Source: Streptomyces amritsarensis (GTDB taxonomy: Bacteria > Actinomycetota > Actinomycetes > Streptomycetales > Streptomycetaceae). From it: a DNA stretch of 37,397 bases. Under the pieces are notes generated by a model. It was given only the letters and a program-made list of their open reading frames with translations, was not told the DNA's origin and ran no database searches. The stretch lies in contig NZ_MQUR01000079.1 in NCBI RefSeq assembly GCF_001953875.1, forward strand, positions 1 to 37,397. Direction: 5' to 3'. Shown piece after piece: positions 7,141 to 15,896 of this stretch (position 1 is its first letter; each line of letters starts with the position of its first letter). A program made the position numbers and the translations under genes.

Positions 7141-9177
7141 CTAGCGGCGGCCCGGGCCGCCGGTCAGGCCGGAGATGACCCCGCCGTCGTTCCCGCCGTC
7201 CTGCTGTCCGGCGATCGTGGCCACGTTGACGGCCTGCCCCGAGGTGCCGGGAGTACCGGGCTGCGGGTTGGTGCCCACCACGATCGCGTTGTCGTCCGAC
7301 GGCCCGGCGACAATGCCGAGCTGCAGGTTGGCGCGCTGCAGGTCGTTCTTGTACTGGCCCAGCGTCCGGCCGGAGAAGTTCGGGACGACCGTCGCCTGTG
7401 AGGCCTTGGCGATGGTGATGTTCACCGTCTTGTTCTGCTCCAGCTGCTGGCCGGCCGCGAACTGCTGGAAGACGACCGTGCCCGGAGCCGCACCCGGCTG
7501 CTCGGACTCCGTGACGCTGCCGAGCCGCAGGTTGACGGCCTTGAGGGCCTTCTCCGCCTCGTCCTTGGTCTTGCCCTTGAGCTCGGGGACCTCGGACTTG
7601 GACTGCTCCTTGGCGACGGTCAGCGTGATGACGCTGTTCTTCTCCGCCTCGGAGCCGGGCTTCGGGTTCTGCTCCAGGACGGTCCCCGGGGTGCGGTCGG
7701 ACTCCTGGGTCTTGCGGTCGACCTGGAAGCCCTTGTCCTTCAGCGCCTTCTCGGCCTCTTCGTACTTCATGTTGAGCACGTCGACGACGGAGATCTTCGG
7801 GGCGCCCGAGGAGATGGTCAACGTGACCGTGGAGCCCTCGTCGACCTTGAGACCGGCCGCCGGGTCCTGCTTGCAGACGTTGCCCTTGGGCTGGTCGTCG
7901 CAGGGCTGGTCGGCGCCCTTGACCATCTTGAGCTTGGAGTTCACCACGCTCTTCGTCGCCTCTTCCAGCGACTGGCCGACGACCTTGGGCACGGTGGGCC
8001 GGTTGTCCGCCGTGTCCCCGAACAGGGAGCGGCCGATGAGGATCGCGCCGACCAGGACGAGGATGCCGGCCGCCACGAGCAGCACGGTGGACGCCCTGCT
8101 CTTCTTCTGGCTCTGGCGGCGGTTCGGGCCCTGGTCGTAGCCGCCGTGGCCCTGGTCGCCGTAGCCGTAGCCGCCGTCGCCCGGGGGCATGGGCGGCATC
8201 ATCGACGTCTGGGCGCCGGGGTCGGCGGTGCGCAGGGCGGCGGTGGGCTGGTCGTAGCCCTGCGGGCCGTAGCCGTGGCCCTGGTCGTGCGGGTAGCCGT
8301 AGCCGGCCGCGCCCATGGCGGCGGTGGCGGCCACGGGCTGGCCGTCGAGGCAGGCCTCGATGTCGGCGCGCATCTCGTCCGCCGACTGGTAGCGGTAATC
8401 GGGGTCCTTGACCAGTGCCTTGAGGACGATGGCGTCCATCTCGGGCGTGATCTCGGGGTCGAAGTTCGACGGGGGCTGGGGCTCTTCCCGTACGTGCTGG
8501 TAGGCGACGGCCACGGGCGAGTCGCCGACGAACGGGGGCCGCACGCACAGCAGCTCGTAGAGCAGGCAGCCCGCGGAGTAGAGGTCGGAGCGCGCGTCGA
8601 CCTGCTCGCCCTTGGCCTGCTCCGGGGAGAGGTACTGGGCGGTGCCGATGACGGCGGCCGTCTGCGTCATGGTCATGCCGGAGTCGCCCATGGCACGGGC
8701 GATGCCGAAGTCCATGACCTTCACCTGGCCGGTGCGGGTCAGCATCACGTTGGCGGGCTTGATGTCACGGTGCACGATGCCGGCGCGGTGCGAGTACTCC
8801 AGGGCCTGGAGGATGCCGATGCACATCTCCAGCGTCCGCTCGGGCAGCAGCTTGCGGCCCGAGTGCAGGAGCTCGCGCAGCGTGGAACCGTCGACGTACT
8901 CCATCACGATGTACGGGATGGAGATGTTGTCGACGTAGTCCTCGCCGGTGTCGTAGACGGCGACGATCGCCGGGTGGTTCAGCGACGCGGCCGACTGGGC
9001 CTCGCGACGGAACCGGGCCTGGAAGGACGGGTCGCGTGCGAGGTCGGCGCGCAGGGTCTTGACGGCGACGGTACGGCCGAGCCGGGTGTCGTGGGCGAGG
9101 TAGACCTCGGCCATGCCACCGCGGCCGAGCACGTGGCTCAGCTCGTACCGGCCGCCGAGGCGACGCGGCTCTTCCAT
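7141..9177 (-). CDS. pknB: Ser/Thr protein kinase PknB with PASTA domains
   Basis: Transmembrane kinase of 678 residues. The kinase domain spans about 10-275: glycine loop GRGGMAEVY (18-26), Lys40, catalytic HRDIKPANV (Asp138), DFG 156-158, and activation-loop Thr residues in GMTMTQT. A Gly/Tyr/Gln-rich juxtamembrane region follows, one helix at about 363-382, then four PASTA repeats outside the membrane that bind muropeptides or lipid II in relatives. Kinases of this family phosphorylate division and wall-synthesis proteins. I chose ATG 9177 (MEEPRRLGGRYEL) with GGAGAGGG about 10 bases upstream; an in-frame start at 9246 is less likely. It ends the operon but follows an unusual 200-base gap after pbpA, so it may also have its own promoter. 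Confidence 0.95.
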   Translation of the reverse strand: MEEPRRLGGRYELSHVLGRGGMAEVYLAHDTRLGRTVAVKTLRADLARDPSFQARFRREAQSAASLNHPAIVAVYDTGEDYVDNISIPYIVMEYVDGSTLRELLHSGRKLLPERTLEMCIGILQALEYSHRAGIVHRDIKPANVMLTRTGQVKVMDFGIARAMGDSGMTMTQTAAVIGTAQYLSPEQAKGEQVDARSDLYSAGCLLYELLCVRPPFVGDSPVAVAYQHVREEPQPPSNFDPEITPEMDAIVLKALVKDPDYRYQSADEMRADIEACLDGQPVAATAAMGAAGYGYPHDQGHGYGPQGYDQPTAALRTADPGAQTSMMPPMPPGDGGYGYGDQGHGGYDQGPNRRQSQKKSRASTVLLVAAGILVLVGAILIGRSLFGDTADNRPTVPKVVGQSLEEATKSVVNSKLKMVKGADQPCDDQPKGNVCKQDPAAGLKVDEGSTVTLTISSGAPKISVVDVLNMKYEEAEKALKDKGFQVDRKTQESDRTPGTVLEQNPKPGSEAEKNSVITLTVAKEQSKSEVPELKGKTKDEAEKALKAVNLRLGSVTESEQPGAAPGTVVFQQFAAGQQLEQNKTVNITIAKASQATVVPNFSGRTLGQYKNDLQRANLQLGIVAGPSDDNAIVVGTNPQPGTPGTSGQAVNVATIAGQQDGGNDGGVISGLTGGPGRR

Positions 9178-9333
9178 AACGTTGCAGCCCTCTCCGTCAG
9201 TCCCGACCGCACCTGTGTGTGGTCCGGCGGTGTGCTGTTCGCGCAAAGGCTACCGGCCGATCGTCCGTGATCGGTTCGTGGCCACAGGCTGATACTGGAC
9301 CGGTACCGTACGCGCGGATCCGGGTCCGATTCA

Positions 9334-9347
9334 GTGACGTGCGTCAC
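9334..9347. promoter_or_regulatory. CRP-like palindrome in the pbpA-pknB gap
   Basis: GTGACGTGCGTCAC is a 6-bp inverted repeat with a two-base centre. It fits GTG-N6-GNCAC, the form I recall for Streptomyces Crp sites. It sits about 160 bases before pknB, in the only sizeable gap of the operon. A TAGCCT element (minus strand, 9252-9247) lies downstream. Binding is unproven. Confidence 0.4.
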
Positions 9348-9377
9348 GTCGCCGGCCCCGTGATCCCCTGCTCCCCC

Positions 9378-10838
9378 TCAGCCGTTGAGCACCGCTTCCA
9401 TGACCGCCTTGGCGACGGGAGCGGCGAGACCGCCACCGCTGATGTCGTCACGGGCGGTGCCTTCGCTGTCCTCGATGACGACGGCGACGGCGACGGGAGA
9501 GGTGCCGTCCGAGTTCTCGGCGTAGGAGATGAACCAGGCGTACGGGCGCTTCTTGTTGCCCTCGCCGTGCTGGGCGGTACCGGTCTTGCCGCCGACCGTC
9601 ACGCCCTTGATCCTGGCCTTCTCGCCGGTGCCCTTCTCGACGACGTTGACCATCATCTGCTGGACCTTCTGCGCGTTGTCCGCGGACAGCGGCCGGCTCA
9701 TCTCCTGCGGCTCGTGCTTCTCGATGATGTCCAGGTTGGGGGCCGTGAGCTGGTCCACCATGTAGGGCTTCATCAGCTTGCCGTCGTTGGCGATCGCCGC
9801 GGTGACCATGGCCATCTGCAGCGGGGTGGCGGCGGTGTTGAACTGCCCGATCGAGCTCTGGGCGTTGCCGTCCCGGCCCATCTTCTTGTCGTAGACGCTG
9901 GCGAAGGCGCGGACCGGGGTGTCGATCTTGTCGTTGTTGAAGCCGAACTTCTCGGCCGTCTCCACCATCTTGTCGCGGGTGACCTTGTCACCGAGGTTCG
10001 CGAAGACGGAGTTGCAGGAGATCCGCAGCGCCTCGTTCAGGCTGGCCTTCTCGCACCCGGTGTGGGAGTTGGGCAGCTGGGTCTTGGTGCCGGGCAGGAT
10101 GTACGGCTCGGGGGTGTCCGTCGGGTCGTCGATCCCCTTGACCACGCCGTGCTCCAGCGCGGCCGCGGCGGTGACCACCTTGAAGGTGGAGCCGGGCGGG
10201 TAGGTCTCGCGCAGGGCGCGGTTGACGAGCTTCTTGTCCTCGCTGTCCTTCAGCTCGACCCAGGCCTTCTCGTCGGCCTTGGAGTTGCCGGCGAAGCTGG
10301 ACGGGTCGTACGAGGGGGTGGAGACCAGCGCGAGGATGGCGCCGGTGCGCGGGTCGATGGCGGCGACCGCGCCCTTCTTGGTGCCGAGCTTCTCGAAGGC
10401 GGCCTGCTGCGCGGCGCGGTTGAGCGTGGTGACGACGTTGCCGCCCTGCTTCTTCTCGCCGGTGAACATGCCGATGGTGCGGTCGAAGAACAGCCGGTCG
10501 TCGTTGCCGGTGAGGATGCCGTCCTCGAGCGATTCGAGCTGGGTGGCGCCGAAGGCCTGCGAGGCGTACCCGGTGACGGGGGACCACAGGGCCCCGTCCT
10601 TGTAGGTGCGCTTGTACTTGTAGTCGCTGCCGTCGGTGACCGTGGAACCGGTGATCGGTTCGCCCTGGACGATGATGTTGCCGCGCTCGGTGGCGTACTG
10701 GGCGATCTGGACCCGTCGGTTCTCCTTGCGCGTGCTGAGTTCCTCGGCCTGGACGTACTGCAGCCAGTTGGTCCGGATCAGCAGCGCGAGGACGAGCAGC
10801 CCGCAGAACAGCGAGATGCGGCGCAGGGGCTTGTTCAT
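9378..10838 (-). CDS. pbpA: Class B penicillin-binding protein (peptidoglycan transpeptidase)
   Basis: Protein of 486 residues with one N-terminal membrane anchor (about 8-25) and a periplasm-facing transpeptidase that crosslinks peptidoglycan. The three active-site motifs are present: STFK (Ser217-Lys220), SCN (274-276) and KTG (418-420). The short N-terminal region matches actinobacterial PbpA, not the long FtsI type. ATG 10838 overlaps the stop of ftsW/rodA by four bases (ATGA), so the polymerase and crosslinking enzyme are made together. In mycobacteria PbpA is a substrate of the operon's kinase; a threonine-rich region is present here, but a phosphosite cannot be named. Confidence 0.95.
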   Translation of the reverse strand: MNKPLRRISLFCGLLVLALLIRTNWLQYVQAEELSTRKENRRVQIAQYATERGNIIVQGEPITGSTVTDGSDYKYKRTYKDGALWSPVTGYASQAFGATQLESLEDGILTGNDDRLFFDRTIGMFTGEKKQGGNVVTTLNRAAQQAAFEKLGTKKGAVAAIDPRTGAILALVSTPSYDPSSFAGNSKADEKAWVELKDSEDKKLVNRALRETYPPGSTFKVVTAAAALEHGVVKGIDDPTDTPEPYILPGTKTQLPNSHTGCEKASLNEALRISCNSVFANLGDKVTRDKMVETAEKFGFNNDKIDTPVRAFASVYDKKMGRDGNAQSSIGQFNTAATPLQMAMVTAAIANDGKLMKPYMVDQLTAPNLDIIEKHEPQEMSRPLSADNAQKVQQMMVNVVEKGTGEKARIKGVTVGGKTGTAQHGEGNKKRPYAWFISYAENSDGTSPVAVAVVIEDSEGTARDDISGGGLAAPVAKAVMEAVLNG

Positions 10839-12259
10839 GACGGGCGGACCACCTGGGTCATCTCGGAGTCGGGGGACGGGGCCGGGGCCGGTGCCGGTCG
10901 GCGGGCGGTGTCGCTGATCCGGATGAGGACGGCGATGAGGATCCAGTTCGCGAGGACGGAGGAACCGCCGGACGCGAGGAAGGGCATCGTCATGCCGGTG
11001 AGGGGGATGAGTCCCATGACCCCGCCGGCGACGACGAAGATCTGGAGGGCGAAGGCGCCGGAGAGGCCGATGGCGAAGAGCTTGCCGAACGGGTCGCGGG
11101 CGGCGAGGGCGGTGCGGACGCCCCGCTCGATGATGAGCCCGTAGATCAGCAGGAAGGCCATCACGCCGGAGAGGCCGAGCTCTTCGCCGACGGTGGAGAA
11201 GATGAAGTCGGAGTTGGCGGCGAAGCCGATGAGGTCGGAGTTGCCCTGGCCCCATCCGGCGCCGAGGACCCCGCCGGAACCGAAGCTCATGATCGACTGG
11301 CCGACCTGCTCGCAGGCGCCCGAGGTGGTGTAGCAGCCGAAGGGGTCGAGCCAGGCGTTGACGCGGGCCTGGACGTGGCTGGCGAAGGAGGCCACCACGA
11401 CCGCGCCGCCGACCGACATCAGCAGGCCGATGACGATCCAGCTGGTGCGCTCGGTGGCCACGTACAGCATGATCACGAACATGCCGAAGAAGAGCAGCGA
11501 GGTACCGAGGTCGTTCTCGAAGACCAGGACCAGCAGGCTCATCGCCCAGATCATCAGGATCGGGCCGAGGTCGCGGCCGCGCGGCAGGTAGAGGCCCATG
11601 AAGCGGCGGCTGGCCAGCGCGAGCGCGTCGCGCTTCACCATCAGGTAGCCGGCGAAGAAGATCGCGATGACGATCTTCGCGAACTCGCCGGGCTGGATGG
11701 AGAAGCCGCCGACGCTGATCCAGATCTTGGCGCCGAAGACGTCGGCGCCCAGGCCCGGGACGACGGGCAGGATCAGCAGCACCAGCGCGCCGGCCATGGA
11801 GATGTAGGTGAACCGCTGCAGGACGCGGTGGTCCTTGAGGATCAGCAGCACGGCGGCGAACAGGGCGATGGCGAGCGCCGTGTAGAGCATCTGGTTGGGC
11901 GCGGAGGGCGAGAATGCGCCGAAGCTGCGCTTGGCGAGGTTCTGCAGCCGCTCGGACTGGTCCAGGCGCCAGATCAGCACGACGCCGAGACCGTTCAGCA
12001 GGGTGGCGAGCGGCAGCAGCAGCGGGTCGGCGTACTTCGCGTACCGGCGCACGACGAAGTGCGCTATGCCGGCGAGGACGGCGAAGCCGGCCCCGTACGC
12101 GAACATGCCGGGGGGCAGCTCGCCGTGGATCGCCAGACCCACGTTGGCGTAGGCGAAGATCGGGATGACCACGGCGAAGGCGAGCAGCAGGAGCTCGGTG
12201 TTCCGCCGGCTCGGCAGCTCGATGGCGCCGATGGTGGTCGTATTGGTGACAACGCTCAT
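10835..12259 (-). CDS. SEDS peptidoglycan glycosyltransferase, FtsW/RodA family
   Basis: Polytopic membrane protein of 474 residues with about twelve hydrophobic segments, and the SEDS signature near the C-terminus (GLIPLTGMTMPFLASGGSS, residues about 420-440). SEDS proteins polymerise lipid II into glycan strands with a partner class B PBP, here the overlapping pbpA. Membership of the fha-PP2C-pbpA-pknB operon argues for the RodA-type (elongation or sporulation) paralogue over the dcw-cluster FtsW, so I leave the symbol blank. The cytoplasmic C-terminus is Pro/Ala-rich and ends EMTQVVRPS. The gap to the preceding phosphatase is 28 bases. Confidence 0.94.
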   Translation of the reverse strand: MSVVTNTTTIGAIELPSRRNTELLLLAFAVVIPIFAYANVGLAIHGELPPGMFAYGAGFAVLAGIAHFVVRRYAKYADPLLLPLATLLNGLGVVLIWRLDQSERLQNLAKRSFGAFSPSAPNQMLYTALAIALFAAVLLILKDHRVLQRFTYISMAGALVLLILPVVPGLGADVFGAKIWISVGGFSIQPGEFAKIVIAIFFAGYLMVKRDALALASRRFMGLYLPRGRDLGPILMIWAMSLLVLVFENDLGTSLLFFGMFVIMLYVATERTSWIVIGLLMSVGGAVVVASFASHVQARVNAWLDPFGCYTTSGACEQVGQSIMSFGSGGVLGAGWGQGNSDLIGFAANSDFIFSTVGEELGLSGVMAFLLIYGLIIERGVRTALAARDPFGKLFAIGLSGAFALQIFVVAGGVMGLIPLTGMTMPFLASGGSSVLANWILIAVLIRISDTARRPAPAPAPSPDSEMTQVVRPS

Positions 12260-12287
12260 GGTGTGGCAGGCCCCCTGTGCCCGCGGG

Positions 12288-13796
12288 CTACTTTCCGCAC
12301 AGGCCGACCAGCTGCTGCTCCTCGGGAGTCAGGCTGGGGCCGGGTGTCTGGCTGTTCTGCGCCTCGGCGCCTCTGCGCTCTTCGTCCTTCTTGCAGGCGG
12401 AGACCTGGACGCCGAGGTCGTCCAGCTTCTTGCGGGCCCCGTCGAGGCTGCCCTCGCTGATGGTGGCCTCGACCAGCTTGCGCTTGAAGGGCGGCAGGTA
12501 CTTCAGTTCGATGTCGGGGCGGTCGGTCTCCACCTTGGAGAGCTCCAGCGGTCCGAGCTTCGGGCTGATGCCGCGGAAGAGTGCGACGTGCTCGCCCTTC
12601 ACGCCTACGTAGAACTGGGTCTGGGTCCAGCGCCAGCCGGCGTAGAGGCCGCCGCCGATGACACCGGCGACGACGAGCAGGGTCAGGGTGCGGGTGGTCC
12701 ACTTGCGCCCTTTGCTGCGGCGCCTGCGGGGGTGGTCGTACGTGTCGTCGTAGCCGGAGCCGTCGTAGCCGTCGGCCTCGCCGAACGAGCCGTATCCGCC
12801 GCCCTGGCCGTTGTCGCCGTACCCGTAGCCGGGTGCGTCGCCGCTGCCGGGAGGACCGAAGGCGCCCGCGGGCGGCGGGGCCTGGCGGCCGAGACCGGAG
12901 GCGCGGCCGGCCGGGGTCTGCATGGCGTTGTTGTTGTCGAAGAGCTGGTGCTGGTTCTCGGCGACCGCGCCGACGACCACCGGGGTGTCGCTGACCTGGG
13001 CGGCGAGGGTGTCGCCGCTGTCGGTGTCGAGGACGTCGGCGACGATGCAGGTGATGTTGTCGGGTCCGCCGCCGCGCAGCGCGAGCTGGATCAGGGACTG
13101 CACGGTCTCGCGGGGGCCGTGGTAGTCGGCGAGGGTCTCTTCCAGGGTCTGGTGGGAGACCACGCCGGAGAGCCCGTCGGAGCAGATCAGGTAGCGGTCG
13201 CCGGCGCGGACCTCGCGGATGGAGAGGTCGGGCTCGACGATGTCGCCGCTGCCCAGCGCGCGCATCAGGAGGGAGCGCTGCGGGTGGGTCGTCGCCTCCT
13301 CCTCCGTGATGCGGCCCTCGTCGACCAGGCGCTGCACCCAGGTGTGGTCCTGGGTGATCTGCGTGAGGACGCCGTCGCGGAGCAGGTAGGCGCGGGAGTC
13401 GCCGACGTGGACGAGGCCCAGGCGCTGGCCGGTCCACAGCAGGGCGGTGAGGGTGGTGCCCATGCCCTCGAGCTGGGGGTCCTCCTCGACCATGACGCGC
13501 AGCTGGTCGTTGGCGCGCTGCACGGCGGTGGCGAGGGAGGTGAGGATGTCGGAGCCCGGGACGTCGTCGTCGAGCTGCACGAGGGTGGAGATCACCTCGG
13601 AGCTCGCCACCTCGCCGGCGGCCTGGCCGCCCATGCCGTCGGCGATCGCCAGGAGACGCGGGCCGGCGTAGCCGGAGTCCTCGTTCCCCTCACGGATCAT
13701 GCCCTTGTGGGATCCGGCTGCGAACCGCAGGGACAGACTCATGCGCACCTGCCCTGTCGACGAAGCTTCCTCCGGGTACAACCGGTCTCGAGCCAC
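12288..13796 (-). CDS. PP2C-type Ser/Thr protein phosphatase (PstP-like)
   Basis: The enzyme that reverses PknB phosphorylation. The PP2C domain fills about residues 22-260 with the metal-binding motifs EGNEDSG, ADGMGG, HVGDSRAYL, CSDGLSG and GGGPDNIT. A Gly/Tyr/Asp-rich linker follows, then one membrane helix (TLTLLVVAGVIGGGLYAGW) and an external C-terminal domain, the usual PstP layout. GTG 13796 has GGAGG nine bases upstream and gives 502 residues; ATG 13742 (MSLSLRF) has only a weak ribosome site and would give 484. Third gene of the operon, 93 bases after fhaB. Confidence 0.93.
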   Translation of the reverse strand: MARDRLYPEEASSTGQVRMSLSLRFAAGSHKGMIREGNEDSGYAGPRLLAIADGMGGQAAGEVASSEVISTLVQLDDDVPGSDILTSLATAVQRANDQLRVMVEEDPQLEGMGTTLTALLWTGQRLGLVHVGDSRAYLLRDGVLTQITQDHTWVQRLVDEGRITEEEATTHPQRSLLMRALGSGDIVEPDLSIREVRAGDRYLICSDGLSGVVSHQTLEETLADYHGPRETVQSLIQLALRGGGPDNITCIVADVLDTDSGDTLAAQVSDTPVVVGAVAENQHQLFDNNNAMQTPAGRASGLGRQAPPPAGAFGPPGSGDAPGYGYGDNGQGGGYGSFGEADGYDGSGYDDTYDHPRRRRSKGRKWTTRTLTLLVVAGVIGGGLYAGWRWTQTQFYVGVKGEHVALFRGISPKLGPLELSKVETDRPDIELKYLPPFKRKLVEATISEGSLDGARKKLDDLGVQVSACKKDEERRGAEAQNSQTPGPSLTPEEQQLVGLCGK

Positions 13797-13889
13797 ACTG
13801 CCCACCCTCCGGTCGGGAGCGCGCCCGTGTCCGTGTCCTCGGTGGCACGGATCACCGCCGCGCGCTCGCTCCGCTCGCTCATTCTCGTA

Positions 13890-14393
13890 CTACTTCCGCA
13901 GCTCGATGACGGTCTTGCCGATGCGGATCGGTGCGCCCGGCGGAATGGGCGTCGGGGTGGTCAGCCGGGTCCGGTCGAGATACGTGCCGTTGGTGGACCC
14001 GAGATCCTCGACGATCCACTGGCCGTCACGGTCGGGGTAGATCCTGGCATGGCGGCTGGACGCGTAGTCGTCGTCCAGCACGATCGTGGAGTCGTGGGCG
14101 CGGCCCAGGGTGATCGTCTGTCCGGCGAGGGCCACGGTGGTACCCGTGAGGATGCCCTCGGAGACGACGAGCTTGGTGGGCGCACCACGACGCTGGCGCT
14201 GCTGCGGAGGAGCGGCCTGCCGGCCGCCGCCCTGCTGCGGGGCGCCGCCGGCGCCGCCGCGGCGGGAGGAGCCGCGCTGGGTCACTCTCGTACCGAAGAG
14301 ATCGCTGCGGATGACCTGGACGGCCACGATGACGAACAGCCACAGAACGGCCAGGAAACCCAACCGCATGACCGTCAGGGTCAGCTCTGACAT
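13890..14393 (-). CDS. fhaB: FHA domain protein FhaB (FipA-like)
   Basis: Protein of 167 residues: one N-terminal membrane helix (LGFLAVLWLFVIVAVQVI), a Gly/Gln/Arg-rich linker (about 38-72), then a C-terminal FHA domain that binds phosphothreonine. FHA hallmarks are visible: LGRAHDSTIVLDDDYASSRHARI and DLGSTNGTYLD. The mycobacterial orthologue is phosphorylated by the operon kinases and links division proteins. ATG 14393 is ten bases after the fhaA stop with GGGGG just upstream, so the pair is co-translated or co-transcribed. Confidence 0.94.
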   Translation of the reverse strand: MSELTLTVMRLGFLAVLWLFVIVAVQVIRSDLFGTRVTQRGSSRRGGAGGAPQQGGGRQAAPPQQRQRRGAPTKLVVSEGILTGTTVALAGQTITLGRAHDSTIVLDDDYASSRHARIYPDRDGQWIVEDLGSTNGTYLDRTRLTTPTPIPPGAPIRIGKTVIELRK

Positions 14394-14403
14394 TGCCCCC
14401 GCT

Positions 14404-15225
14404 TCACCCTTCGGCTTGCCGGTAAATGATGGTGGTGCTGCCCACGACGATCCGCGAGCCGTCGCGGAGCGTAGCGCGGGTGGTGTGCTGCCCGTCCACC
14501 ACGATGCCGTTGGTGGACCCGAGATCCTGGATCGTCGAGGGCGTTCCGGTCCGGATCTCACAGTGCCGGCGCGATACGCCGGGGTCGTCGATCCGCACGT
14601 CGGCTTCCGTGCTTCGGCCGAGTACGAGCGTGGGGCGCGAGATCTGGTGGCGGGTGCCGTTGATCTCGATCCAGTGCCGCCGCGGGCCGCCCGGCCCCGC
14701 TCCCGGTGCCGCCGGGCCGGAACCGCCCGGGGCGGGTCGGCGCGCGCCGGGGCCGCCCGGGGGCGGGCCTGCGGGCATGGGCGGTGCGGCGACCGGAGGG
14801 TAGCCGTAGCCGCTCGCCGGGGAGGGCGGTGCCCCCTGCGGCTGGGAGGTGCTGGAGGCGAGGGTGCGACTGCGGACCCGGTAGAGCCCGGTGTCGAGGT
14901 CCTCGGCCTTCTCCAGATGGACCTTGATGGGGCCCATGAAGCTGTACCGCTGCTGCTTGGCGTAGTCGCGGACGAGGCCCGCGAGCTCGTCGCCGAGCTG
15001 CCCGGAGTAGGGGCTCAGGCGGTCGTAGTCGCCGGCGCTGAGCTCCACGATGAAGTCGTTGGGGACGACGGTCCGCTCGCGGTTCCAGATGGTGGCGTTG
15101 TTGTCGCACTCCCGCTGGAGGGCTCCGGCGATCTCCACCGGCTGGACCTCGGACTTGAACACCTTGGCGAAGGTGCCGTTCACCAGACCTTCGAGTCGCT
15201 GCTCGAACCGCTTCAGAACTCCCAT
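14404..15225 (-). CDS. fhaA: FHA domain protein FhaA with DUF3662 domain
   Basis: Protein of 273 residues and first gene of the operon. The N-terminal DUF3662 domain spans about 1-115 (MGVLKRFEQRLEGLVNGTFAKVF...). A Pro/Gly/Ala-rich linker (125-185) leads to a C-terminal FHA domain with LVLGRSTEADVRIDDPGVSRRHCEI and DLGSTNGIVVDG. In mycobacteria FhaA binds the phosphorylated pseudokinase region of the lipid II flippase MviN and modulates wall precursor export (family knowledge). ATG 15225 has a strong GGAGGAGG about 7 bases upstream. Confidence 0.95.
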   Translation of the reverse strand: MGVLKRFEQRLEGLVNGTFAKVFKSEVQPVEIAGALQRECDNNATIWNRERTVVPNDFIVELSAGDYDRLSPYSGQLGDELAGLVRDYAKQQRYSFMGPIKVHLEKAEDLDTGLYRVRSRTLASSTSQPQGAPPSPASGYGYPPVAAPPMPAGPPPGGPGARRPAPGGSGPAAPGAGPGGPRRHWIEINGTRHQISRPTLVLGRSTEADVRIDDPGVSRRHCEIRTGTPSTIQDLGSTNGIVVDGQHTTRATLRDGSRIVVGSTTIIYRQAEG

Positions 15226-15517
15226 GGGGCACCTCCTCCGTCGTTGTCGCCCTGTACTGCTTACTGATCGTATCCACGCGTGGCGGATTCGGGTGGTTCC
15301 CCATCGCTCCTGTGAGGACGAGTGTTGGTCCTCACAAGGGATCGTAGGGGCGCTCGGGGAACAGTGTCCCGCACCGGGAGCGGAGTGCGGGAGGGGCAGT
15401 CCGCGCCGGGGCGTATGCCCCCGGGGAAAGCGATGTGAACCCACCCCGTTCTACGTGCTAATGTTTCGACGTCGCCAGGGGAACGGCCCGAAAGGGAAGA
15501 CCACTGGGACGCTGCTC
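15226..15517. other. Gene-free 292-base divergent region between fhaA and tRNA-Leu
   Basis: Holds the fhaA promoter and inverted repeat described separately, then GC-rich DNA with a small hairpin (GGGGC GTAT GCCCC near 15413-15426) and the tRNA promoter. A probable tRNA -10 is TAATGT at 15459-15464, with GTGAAC (15435-15440) as a weak -35 and an 18-base spacer. No coding potential seen. Confidence 0.5.
15267..15336 (-). promoter_or_regulatory. fhaA operon promoter region with 9-bp inverted repeat
   Basis: TACGAT on the minus strand (15272-15267) is a plausible -10, about 42 bases before the fhaA start. Upstream, TGTGAGGAC (15311-15319) and GTCCTCACA (15328-15336) form a perfect 9-bp inverted repeat with an 8-base centre, an operator-like arrangement about 40-60 bases before the -10. 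The binding protein is unknown. Confidence 0.45.
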
Positions 15518-15600
15518 GGGCGAGTGGCGGAACGGCAGACGCGCTGGCTTCAGGTGCCAGTGTCCTTCGGGACGTGGGGGTTCAAATCCCCCCTCGCCCA
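15518..15600 (+). tRNA. tRNA-Leu (anticodon CAG)
   Basis: Class II tRNA of 83 bases. The acceptor stem GGGCGAG (15518-15524) pairs with CTCGCCC (15593-15599), discriminator A15600. The anticodon stem CTGGC/GCCAG (15544-15548, 15556-15560) encloses TTCAGGT with anticodon CAG at 15551-15553. The long variable arm GTCC TTCG GGAC is typical of leucine tRNA, and the T-arm GGGGG TTCAAAT CCCCC is intact. CCA is not encoded. Confidence 0.97.
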
Positions 15601-15896
15601 CATCGACGAGACGGTCGTCACCGCGAAAGCGGTGGCGGCCGTTTCGCATTGTCCCGACCGTGTACCGAAGTGTGCCCGAGGTGTGCCCGACCGTGTTTCC
15701 GACCGGGAACGCGCGGCGGATCCGGCGGACGGTGTCCGCAGTCGGATGTGCGGCGTCCGGTGTGTGGCGTCGGTCACGGCGAGGACCTCGCCCGGGCGGA
15801 ACGAGTCAACTGCTGCCGCAGGATCCGACTTTCGTCGCCGCGGGCGATACGAAAGAGGGCGGCCGGGGCGGGCGCGGGGTGTCTAGGGTCGGGCGC
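15601..15896. other. Gene-free 296-base region after tRNA-Leu
   Basis: Begins with a short hairpin, CACCGC GAAA GCGGTG (15619-15634), that may end the tRNA transcript. Two close copies of TGTGCCCGA follow (near 15671 and 15683), then a GCGAGG/CCTCGC mini-palindrome near 15780. No gene, integrase or duplicated tRNA 3' end is visible, so nothing indicates an integrated element. Confidence 0.45.
15884..15889 (+). promoter_or_regulatory. -10 element of a likely leaderless kinase transcript
   Basis: TAGGGT fits TAGRRT and ends 7 bases before the GTG at 15897, placing transcription start at or next to the start codon. No ribosome binding site precedes this GTG. No clear -35. Confidence 0.5.

Noticed and set aside
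12165..14390. Plus-strand open frame of about 741 codons opposite the phosphatase and fhaB genes
   Set aside because: Translation is Ala/Gly/Asp-rich without domains, while the opposite strand encodes recognisable PP2C and FHA proteins.
15601..15896. Possible attachment site or integrated element downstream of tRNA-Leu
   Set aside because: No integrase, no second copy of the tRNA 3' end and no shift in composition were seen; the next genes are ordinary regulatory genes.
15660..15896. Upstream extension of the sensor kinase frame to 15660
   Set aside because: The added 79 codons look like non-coding translation (Arg/Cys/Gly-rich), have no ribosome site, and precede the -10 element at 15884.
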